A stretch of DNA of 40,983 nt from assembly GCA_017307205.1 (NCBI GenBank), contig JAFKGN010000046.1:1-40983 (forward strand), in the 5' to 3' direction. The position numbers and the translations under genes were made by a program. Source of the stretch: Caulobacterales bacterium. Lineage in GTDB: Bacteria; Pseudomonadota; Alphaproteobacteria; Caulobacterales; Caulobacteraceae. This document shows, piece by piece, positions 26,527 to 32,649 of this stretch (position 1 is its first letter; every line of letters begins with the position of its first letter). The notes under the pieces are model-generated. The model searched no databases, was not told where the DNA came from, and was given only the letters and a program-made list of their open reading frames with translations.

Positions 26527-27183
26527 ATGGAATTCCTGAAGGATCGTCGGATCGTCCTGGCGCTTGGCGGCGCCCTGGCCCTGTTGGCCGGCCTCGTCAT
26601 CGCTGTCGCCGTGATGGCCGGCGGCAAGAAGAAGTCCGCCGAGGCCCCGCCCGCTTCTCAGGCCGGCCTCGTCGTCGAGATGGGGCGTGACGACGACGCC
26701 AAGCTCGATCCGGCCCGTCCCCTGCGCTGCTTCGTCAACGGCCAGTTCGTCGGCGAGATCACCCTGGCCGATTGCGCCAGGAAGAACGGCGTCGCCACCG
26801 GCGCGCTCGATGTCGGCGTTGATGAGTCCGGGGCCCTGGCCGCGGCCGACACGGCCGGCACGGTGCTGACGCCGCTGCCGCCCGAACCCGTTTCAACACT
26901 GGCCACCGCCCCGGCGCCCGTCACCGTGACGTCTGGGCCATCGGACGCCTGCTGGCGCTATACCGGCGGGCAGTGGTCGCGTCTGCCCAGCGACATGCCG
27001 GTGTCAGCCTGCGTCCAGACCCTGTTCAGCGGCCGCTGCGAGCGCACCGGCGGCGCCACCTACGGCCGCTGGGGCGAGGAGACGCTGCGTCTGGTCCCGG
27101 GGCGCGTCGAAATCTCGGCCGACAACCGCAGCTTCCGTCCGCTGGTCGACCAAGGCCCCGCGCCCGGTTGCGCCTTCCCGTAA
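26527..27183 (+). CDS. Membrane-anchored hypothetical protein, Cys-rich periplasmic part
   Basis: The 218-residue product has one N-terminal membrane helix (about residues 9-32, LALGGALALLAGLVIAVAVMA) after a short charged tail, then KKK and a Pro/Ala linker. The periplasmic part contains seven cysteines (RCFVNG, DCARKNG, ACWRYTGG, ACVQTL, GRCERTGG, PGCAFP). The section from residue about 138 onward shares a C-W ... C-x2-T-L ... LV spacing with the lipoprotein encoded next door. I do not recognise a family. It probably sits in the inner membrane with disulfides in the periplasm. It starts 45 bp after the propeller gene and 18 bp before the lipoprotein gene. Confidence 0.75.
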   Translation: MEFLKDRRIVLALGGALALLAGLVIAVAVMAGGKKKSAEAPPASQAGLVVEMGRDDDAKLDPARPLRCFVNGQFVGEITLADCARKNGVATGALDVGVDESGALAAADTAGTVLTPLPPEPVSTLATAPAPVTVTSGPSDACWRYTGGQWSRLPSDMPVSACVQTLFSGRCERTGGATYGRWGEETLRLVPGRVEISADNRSFRPLVDQGPAPGCAFP

Positions 27184-27201
27184 GCCGGGTAGGGTGGGGG
27201 C

Positions 27202-27645
27202 ATGACCTCCGCCGTGAAGATCGCTTTCGCCGCCGCCCTGATGGCCGCCGGCCTCGCCGCCTGTGAGAAGCAGGTCGTCGCGCCCGACGACAAGGGTGTC
27301 TGCTGGCATGTGATCCCGCAGAAGGACGGCACGCTGAAGTTCAACAAGCTGGCCTCCAACATTGAAAACATGGAGACCTGCGCGGCCACCCTCGAGGGCA
27401 TGCGCCTGCGCTTCATGCGCCTGGGCAGCAATACCACCGAGCTCACCGGCGCCTACCAGGCCAACTTCCTGTTCCTGCAGAAGGAAGGCGTGTTCTACGG
27501 CCGCACCCTGTCCAGCAGCCGCTTCCCGTTCCTGGTCCGCACCGGCGACGGCCGCCTGGCGATCCCGGGCGCGGTCTCGGCTGCCGCCGAACGGGCGCTG
27601 CCGCCGGTCGACGGCCCCACGATCACCGCGCCGCCCGCCAAATAG
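27202..27645 (+). CDS. Small lipoprotein, function unknown
   Basis: The 147-residue product has a lipoprotein signal with lipobox GLAAC (lipidated Cys21). The mature part has VCWHVIPQKDGTLKFNKLA, METCAATLEGMRLRFMRL, TGAYQANFLFLQKEGVFYGR and SSRFPFLVRTGDGRLAIPG, then a Pro-rich tail. No known family is recognised. Its layout resembles the C-terminal part of the preceding gene's product, so the two may be paralogous and act together. They are probably cotranscribed. Confidence 0.75.
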   Translation: MTSAVKIAFAAALMAAGLAACEKQVVAPDDKGVCWHVIPQKDGTLKFNKLASNIENMETCAATLEGMRLRFMRLGSNTTELTGAYQANFLFLQKEGVFYGRTLSSSRFPFLVRTGDGRLAIPGAVSAAAERALPPVDGPTITAPPAK

Positions 27646-27692
27646 CCGCAGACCGCTGCATCACTTATCCCCAAGTGTTTGTGGCGTGATGA

Positions 27693-27707
27693 GAACGTAA
27701 CAAGAAC
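27693..27707. promoter_or_regulatory. LexA (SOS) box of the alphaproteobacterial type upstream of ssb
   Basis: GAAC (27693-27696), seven bases, GAAC (27704-27707) is an exact match to the direct-repeat operator GTTC-N7-GTTC (read as GAAC-N7-GAAC on this strand) used by LexA in alphaproteobacteria. It lies 88 bp before the ssb start in an otherwise gene-free stretch, so it most likely makes ssb damage-inducible. Confidence 0.75.
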
Positions 27708-27794
27708 ATTTGAATTGCGAGGCCGGTGGAGCGTCGCTAGTCTCGCCGCCAGATTCCGGCGCGATGGGTCGCCGGGCGTGTGGAGCAATGAGCC

Positions 27795-28313
27795 ATGGCG
27801 GGCAGCGTCAACAAGGTCATCCTGATCGGCAACCTCGGGGCCGACCCCGAAATCCGCAGCCTCGGCTCGGGCGATCGCGTCGCCAACCTCCGCATCGCCA
27901 CCTCGGAAACCTGGCGGGATCGCACCTCGGGCGAGCGCAAGGAGCGCACCGAGTGGCACCGCGTGGTGATCTTCAACGACAACCTCGTGAAGGTGGCCGA
28001 GAACTATCTGCGCAAGGGCTCCACGGTCTACATCGAGGGTGCCATCCAGACCCGCAAATGGACCGACCAAAGCGGCGTCGAGAAATACTCCACCGAGATC
28101 GTGCTGCAGAAGTTCCGCGGCGAACTGACCATGCTCGGCGGCAAGGGCGAAGGGGGCGGCTCCAGCGGCGGCGATGACTTCGGCGGCGGCGGTTACGGCG
28201 GCGGCGGCGGTGGTGGTGGCGGCTACGGTGGGGGTGGCGGTGGCGGCGGCCAGCGCAATCAGCCCAGCGGCCCGAAGGAGAACTTCGACCTCGACGACGA
28301 GATCCCGTTCTAG
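27795..28313 (+). CDS. ssb: Single-stranded DNA-binding protein
   Basis: The 172-residue protein has the OB fold at residues 1-112 ([69 protein letters not shown]). A glycine-rich linker follows (long runs of Gly interrupted by Tyr), then the acidic tip ending DLDDEIPF, which recruits repair and replication partners. It coats single-stranded DNA as a tetramer. The ATG at 27795 has GGAG nine bases upstream. A LexA box precedes it and a strong hairpin terminator follows. The linker is encoded by a GGC/GGT tandem tract that could vary in length. Confidence 0.96.
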   Translation: MAGSVNKVILIGNLGADPEIRSLGSGDRVANLRIATSETWRDRTSGERKERTEWHRVVIFNDNLVKVAENYLRKGSTVYIEGAIQTRKWTDQSGVEKYSTEIVLQKFRGELTMLGGKGEGGGSSGGDDFGGGGYGGGGGGGGGYGGGGGGGGQRNQPSGPKENFDLDDEIPF

Positions 28314-28334
28314 GTCGACGCCCCTCACAAACAA

Positions 28335-28362
28335 AAAAGCCCCGGTTTGCGCCGGGGCTTTT
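28335..28362. terminator. Bidirectional intrinsic terminator between ssb and the RcnB-like gene
   Basis: AAAAGCCCCGG (28335-28345), loop TTTGCG, CCGGGGCTTTT (28352-28362): a perfect 11-bp stem with T-runs on both strands. It ends ssb from the left and the minus-strand gene at 28384 from the right. Confidence 0.93.
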
Positions 28363-28383
28363 CTCTTTTCAGTTGGTGCTGGT

Positions 28384-28716
28384 CTAGCGCCCACCGCCCG
28401 CGATCACCGAGGTGATGAGGCCCGTGGCGATGGCGGCCAGCACCACGTCGCCGCTGTCCGTGCGGTAGTAGTTGTAGCCGCGCGGGGGCTCGCGCCAGCC
28501 GCGGCGGCGGTAGTCGGTCACGACGTAGGTGCGGTCGCGGTAGTGGTCGTAACGCTGGCCCTTGGCCCAGCGCGGCTTGTTCGGATGACGGTCGTAGCGG
28601 TTGGGAACGCCGTCACGGTCGCGGTCGCCGTAAGGTCGCGGCTGCGCATCGGCGGCGACGGCGGTCATCGCCATGGCGGCGGTGGCGGCGATCAGGATCA
28701 GCTTGTTCTTCATCAT
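28384..28716 (-). CDS. RcnB-like periplasmic protein
   Basis: The 110-residue product has a signal peptide (residues 1-24, cleavage at ADA-Q) and a charged repeat DRDRDGVPNRYDRHPNKP that resembles a calcium-binding thrombospondin-3-type motif. The C-terminal RcnB domain contains YVVTDYRRRGWREPPRGYNYYRTDSGDVVLAAIATGLI. In E. coli RcnB is a periplasmic protein tied to nickel/cobalt balance. Most family members, including this one, have no proven role. Two adjacent ATG codons (28716, 28713) are both possible starts. AGGA lies upstream. An 8-bp inverted repeat lies in its promoter region. Confidence 0.8.
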   Translation of the reverse strand: MMKNKLILIAATAAMAMTAVAADAQPRPYGDRDRDGVPNRYDRHPNKPRWAKGQRYDHYRDRTYVVTDYRRRGWREPPRGYNYYRTDSGDVVLAAIATGLITSVIAGGGR

Positions 28717-28732
28717 CGACTTCCTGCTTTTG

Positions 28733-28761
28733 GGTCAGGCTTGTTCCGATCTTGCCTGACC
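28733..28761. promoter_or_regulatory. Inverted repeat upstream of the RcnB-like gene
   Basis: GGTCAGGC (28733-28740) and GCCTGACC (28754-28761) are perfect 8-bp inverted arms separated by 13 bp, starting 17 bp upstream of the minus-strand gene. The spacing suits a dimeric repressor. The cognate protein is unknown. Confidence 0.35.
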
Positions 28762-28835
28762 AAGGACGATGCCCCTGGGCGGCCAACAAACGTCCAAGGC
28801 GGGCGAGGGGATGCAGAACGCCGTTCGGCCACGCT

Positions 28836-29720
28836 TCACAGTGCGCGCAACACGCCCAGGAAGTTGCGCACCGTCGTCGGCGCCCGGTCCCGATAGACCA
28901 GTCCAAGTCGCGCCACGGGGCGCACGCCCGCGATCGAGCGGAAGGCGACGCCGGGCAGATGCAGTCGCGCCAGCGACTGCGGCAGGATCGAAAACCCCAT
29001 GCCGGCCGCCACCAGGGCGACGACGGTGGTCAACTGCGGCGCCGGCTGGCCGATGGTCGGCTCGAAGCCGCTGGCCCGACAGGCGCCCACGGCCGCATCG
29101 AACACCGTCGGGCCGATGGCGCGCGGTGTCAGGAGCAGGGGCTCATCCCTCAGAGCTTGGAGATCGAGTGTGTCGTCCTCGTCGCGGACGGCCGGATGGC
29201 TGGCCGGCGCCACCGCCAGCATCGGCTCCTCGCCCAGGTCATGCACATGCAGCGTCGAAAGGTCGATGGAGCCAGGGCGCAGGAAGGCGGCGTCCAGCGC
29301 TCCGTCTCGCACCGCCGCGCCCATAGCCGCGCTGCTGCCCTCCACCAGCGTCAACTCGACCTCGGGGTAGGCGCTGCGGAAACGCTGGGTCGCCATAGGC
29401 ATGGTCGGGCTGAGACTCGAGGAGGCGGTGAAGCCCAGCCGCAGCAACCCGGTTTCGCCTCGCGCGGCGCGCTGGGCCTGCCGCACGGCGTCGGCGGCCT
29501 GCAACGGCAAGGTCTCGACGGACCGGCGAAAGGCCTCGCCTGCCTCGGTCAGCTCCGCACCTTGCGGCGTTCGGCGAAACAGCTGCAAACCGAGTTCGCC
29601 CTCAAGGTCCTTGATCTGCTGGCTCAGCGGCGGCTGGCCGATACCGACCCGCTGAGCCGCTCGCGTGAAGTTCCGCTCCTCAGCGACGGCGAGGAAATAG
29701 CGAATGTGACGCAGGTCCAT
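28836..29720 (-). CDS. LysR-family transcriptional regulator
   Basis: The 294-residue protein begins MDLRHIRYFLAVAEERNFTRAAQRVGIGQPPLSQQIKDLEGELGLQLFRRT, the LysR helix-turn-helix. The periplasmic-binding-like effector domain follows. I prefer the ATG at 29720, seven bases after a GGA. In-frame starts at 29726 (ATG) and 29732 (TTG) would add two to four residues. It is divergent from an MFS transporter gene with about 76 bp between, an arrangement like E. coli ynfL-ynfM, so it probably controls that transporter and itself. Confidence 0.9.
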   Translation of the reverse strand: MDLRHIRYFLAVAEERNFTRAAQRVGIGQPPLSQQIKDLEGELGLQLFRRTPQGAELTEAGEAFRRSVETLPLQAADAVRQAQRAARGETGLLRLGFTASSSLSPTMPMATQRFRSAYPEVELTLVEGSSAAMGAAVRDGALDAAFLRPGSIDLSTLHVHDLGEEPMLAVAPASHPAVRDEDDTLDLQALRDEPLLLTPRAIGPTVFDAAVGACRASGFEPTIGQPAPQLTTVVALVAAGMGFSILPQSLARLHLPGVAFRSIAGVRPVARLGLVYRDRAPTTVRNFLGVLRAL

Positions 29721-29796
29721 AGCCATATCCAAAAGCGATTGAGAATGTCTCCGCTATATATTGGACTGGAGGTTCAGCGTCGCCTACCTCCGCGTC

Positions 29797-31008
29797 ATGT
29801 CTTTCGCCGTCGCCCTTGACGCTCCACCACCCCGCATCGCCGCGGGCTCGGGCGCCTTCGCGCGCGTCAATCTCGCCCTGTTCCTCGGCGGCTTCTCCAC
29901 GTTCAGCCTGCTCTACTGCGTCCAGCCGTTGATGCCGGAGTTCGTCCGCACCTTCGGCGTCAGCCCCGCCGAGAGCGCCCTGGCGCTTTCTTTGGCCACT
30001 GGCTTCCTGGCCGTGGCGATCATGGCGGCGGCTGCCTTCTCGCAGGCCGTCGGCCGGCGCGGCCTGATGTTCGTGTCGATGGCCCTCGCGGCGGCGATGA
30101 ACCTTGGGGCCGCTATGTCGTCGACCTGGCCGATGCTGCTGGTCTTTCGCGGCCTGGAAGGCCTCGTCCTCGGCGGAGTGCCCGCCGTCGCCATGGCCTA
30201 TGTCGCCGAGGAGATCGAGCCGCGCGACCTCGCGGGCGCCATGGGCCTCTACGTGGCCGGCACGGCCTTCGGCGGCATGATGGGGCGGGTCGGCATGGGC
30301 CTGCTGACCGAATTCGCCGCTTGGCGCGAGGCCATGGGCGTGATGGGCCTGCTCGGCCTGGCAGCCGCGACCGCCTTCTTCTTCCTGCTGCCCCCGTCAC
30401 GCCATTTCGAACGGCGGCCGACCACCAGCCTGCGGCCGCACCTCACGGCCTGGGCGGCGCATCTGGCCGACCCGAGCCTGCTGCGGCTGTTCTGCGTCGG
30501 CTTCGTCCTGACGGGCGTCTACGTCGGCATGTTCAGTTATCTGGGCTTTCGCCTGAAGGCCGCGCCCTACGGTTTGGGGCAGGGGCAGATCAGCATGCTG
30601 TTTCTGGTCATGGCCCTCGGCATGGTCTCGTCGTCGCTGACGGGCCGCCTCGGGGCGCGGTTCGGCCGCCGTAATGCGATGCTGATCGGCCTGGGAACCA
30701 TGACGATCGGGGCTGTGATCACGCTTTCGTCTCCCTTACCGCTGATCATCGCGGGCGTCGGCCTAGTGACCATCGGTTTCTTCATCACCCACGCCACCGC
30801 CAGCGCCGCCGTCGGCGCGGTTGCGAAGGAGGCGAAGGGGCATGCCTCGTCGCTCTACCTGCTGTTCTACTATGTCGGCTCCAGCCTCATCGGCCTGGCG
30901 GACGGCTGGGCCTGGCAGGGCTTCGGCTGGGCAGGAGTCGCCGCCCTGACCGTCGCCCTGACCGTCTTCGGAATGGCGTCCGCACGGCCGTTACGCTTCA
31001 AGGTCTAG
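29797..31008 (+). CDS. MFS transporter (YnfM-like, DHA1 type)
   Basis: The 403-residue protein has about 12 membrane helices. FSLLYCVQPLMPEFVRTFGVSPAESALALSLATGF in helices 1-2 and GRRGLMFVSM after helix 2 resemble the motif A region of the YnfM/arabinose-efflux-like group. FRGLEGLVLGGVPAVAMAYVAEEI covers helix 4. It would export small molecules in exchange for protons. The substrate is unknown. I chose the ATG at 29797. A TTG at 29761 would add twelve residues that lack the family pattern, although a GGAGG lies just after that TTG. It is divergent from a LysR gene that probably regulates it. Confidence 0.88.
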   Translation: MSFAVALDAPPPRIAAGSGAFARVNLALFLGGFSTFSLLYCVQPLMPEFVRTFGVSPAESALALSLATGFLAVAIMAAAAFSQAVGRRGLMFVSMALAAAMNLGAAMSSTWPMLLVFRGLEGLVLGGVPAVAMAYVAEEIEPRDLAGAMGLYVAGTAFGGMMGRVGMGLLTEFAAWREAMGVMGLLGLAAATAFFFLLPPSRHFERRPTTSLRPHLTAWAAHLADPSLLRLFCVGFVLTGVYVGMFSYLGFRLKAAPYGLGQGQISMLFLVMALGMVSSSLTGRLGARFGRRNAMLIGLGTMTIGAVITLSSPLPLIIAGVGLVTIGFFITHATASAAVGAVAKEAKGHASSLYLLFYYVGSSLIGLADGWAWQGFGWAGVAALTVALTVFGMASARPLRFKV

Positions 31009-31073
31009 GTTGCCGCAATTGGCCGCGGCGAATCCCCCTCGACCTTGCCCTCCGCAGCCGCTAGCTGCGCCAC

Positions 31074-31991
31074 ATGACCCGCTCCGGCCCGTTCACCCCC
31101 GTCGAGATCGCCGCCATCGCCGCGATCATCGTCATCTGGGGCGTCAACAACGCGGCCGCGAAGTACGCCACCGAGTTCCTGCCGCCGTTCTTCGTCGGCG
31201 GCATGCGCTTCGCCCTGACGCTGGCGGCGCTCGGCCCCTTCATGCTGCGGCCGCCGTGGCCGGATCTGCGCAGGATCGCCGGCTTCATCCTGCTGGCCGG
31301 GCCGATCCACTTCAGCCTGATCTACCTCGGCTTCGCCATGGGCAAGCAACTCAGCCCCCTGGCCATCGTCAGCCAGCTATGGGTCCCGTTCACTGCCGTC
31401 TTCGCCTGGCCGTTGCTGGGCGAGCGGATGAGCCCCGTCGCCGGCTTCGGCCTCGCCATCGCCTTCCTCGGCGTCGCCTGGATGAGCTTCGACCCGCATT
31501 CCCTCGGCGATCTCGACGCCATCCTGATCACCGCCCTGGCCGCCGCCGCCTGGGCGCTGTCGGCGGTGCTGGCCCGCAAGGCCAAGGGCGTGCCCGCCCT
31601 GAAGCTCAACGCCCTCACGGCCCTCCTGGCGACGCCCGTTCTGCTCGGCGCGGCCTTCGCCACCGATCCGAACCTGCCGGAGAAGATCTCCCGCGCCAGC
31701 CTGTTCGTCTGGGCCTGCATCGCCTGGGCGGGGCTGGTCTCGTCGATCTGCGCGACGACGTTGCTCTACTGGATGGTCCAGCGGCGCGAGGCCAACCGCG
31801 TCACGCCCTATCTGCTGCTCAGCACGGTGGTGTCCTGCGCCATCGGCGTCGGCTGGATGGGCGACAAGATCAGCCCGCCGCTGGTGCTCGGCGCCCTGGT
31901 CGCCATGGGCGGCATCGTCATTGTCGCCGTGGCCGAGCGGCGGCAGGCGAGGGCGGCGCTCGAAGCCGCCGTCGCCGATCCGCCTGTCTAG
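31074..31991 (+). CDS. EamA/DMT-family exporter
   Basis: The 305-residue protein has about ten membrane helices in two EamA repeats: VIWGVNNAAAKYATEFLPPFFVGGMRFALTLAAL at the start of the first, and ALAAAAWALSAVLARKAKGV at the start of the second. Family members export amino acids or metabolites such as cysteine derivatives. The substrate here is unknown. Its stop abuts the stop of sodC on the other strand with no base between, and no terminator separates them. Confidence 0.9.
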   Translation: MTRSGPFTPVEIAAIAAIIVIWGVNNAAAKYATEFLPPFFVGGMRFALTLAALGPFMLRPPWPDLRRIAGFILLAGPIHFSLIYLGFAMGKQLSPLAIVSQLWVPFTAVFAWPLLGERMSPVAGFGLAIAFLGVAWMSFDPHSLGDLDAILITALAAAAWALSAVLARKAKGVPALKLNALTALLATPVLLGAAFATDPNLPEKISRASLFVWACIAWAGLVSSICATTLLYWMVQRREANRVTPYLLLSTVVSCAIGVGWMGDKISPPLVLGALVAMGGIVIVAVAERRQARAALEAAVADPPV

Positions 31992-32543
31992 CTACTTGAT
32001 CACCCCGCAGGCGACGCGGTCGCCTGCGCCGCCGATCGGCTGGCTGCGCTGATCGTCCGGCGCGGCGTGGATCACGATCGCCGAGCCGTCGGCGTCCTTC
32101 AGCCCCATGTGCGCGCCCTGGGCGGTGGTGTTCCACGACACCAGCGTCGTGAACGCCTGCGCCTGTCCGGTCCCGTCGGCGGCGACGTAGATGTTCGGCA
32201 GGTCGCCAAAGTCCGGACCGTCCGGATTCAGCAGGCCGTGGGCCATCTTGTGGTCGCCCGCGTGGTTGATGTGCCCGCCCGCCTTCTCGAACTTGGCGTC
32301 CGAACAGTCGCCGACCGCGTGCAGGTGCATGCCGTGCCAGCCGGGTGTCAGGCCGCTCACCTTCACATCAATCAGCACCCCGCCGTTGGCGGCGCGGAAG
32401 CCGGCCTCGCCGATAGTCTTGCCGTCAGCGGCCTTCAGCGGGGTCGTGGCCGGCGGGGCGGCGGTCTGGGCGAAGGCGAGCCCGGCGGCGCCGGCCAGGG
32501 GGGCGACAAGGGCCAGGGCGGCGAGGGCAAGGCGGCGAGGCAT
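31992..32543 (-). CDS. sodC: Periplasmic Cu/Zn superoxide dismutase
   Basis: The 183-residue protein has a signal peptide (residues 1-25, cleavage at AFA-Q). The mature enzyme has GWHGMHLHAVGDC with the copper-binding HxH, GGHINHAGDHKMAHG, the zinc-site Asp in GDLPNIYVAADG, and SAIVIHAAPDDQ with a further copper His. GDRVACGVI near the end carries the active-site Arg. It dismutates superoxide in the periplasm. The usual third zinc His (GPHAGD) is replaced by Asp (GPDFGD). The ATG at 32543 has GGAG eight bases upstream. It is divergent from gyrA. Confidence 0.93.
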   Translation of the reverse strand: MPRRLALAALALVAPLAGAAGLAFAQTAAPPATTPLKAADGKTIGEAGFRAANGGVLIDVKVSGLTPGWHGMHLHAVGDCSDAKFEKAGGHINHAGDHKMAHGLLNPDGPDFGDLPNIYVAADGTGQAQAFTTLVSWNTTAQGAHMGLKDADGSAIVIHAAPDDQRSQPIGGAGDRVACGVIK

Positions 32544-32649
32544 GGGGAATGCTCCAAAAACTGTCAAAAGGTGGCGGCGCACGGCCTCGGATGGTAACTA
32601 ACGGGGCGGACTTTCGGTCCGATTCCCACGTCGAAAAGTTCCAGCTCCC

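Noticed and set aside
29733..29796. LysR operator GAGA-ATG-TCTC in the LysR/MFS gap
   Set aside because: Four-base arms are too short to stand alone. The region is AT-rich and probably regulatory, but no specific site is supported.
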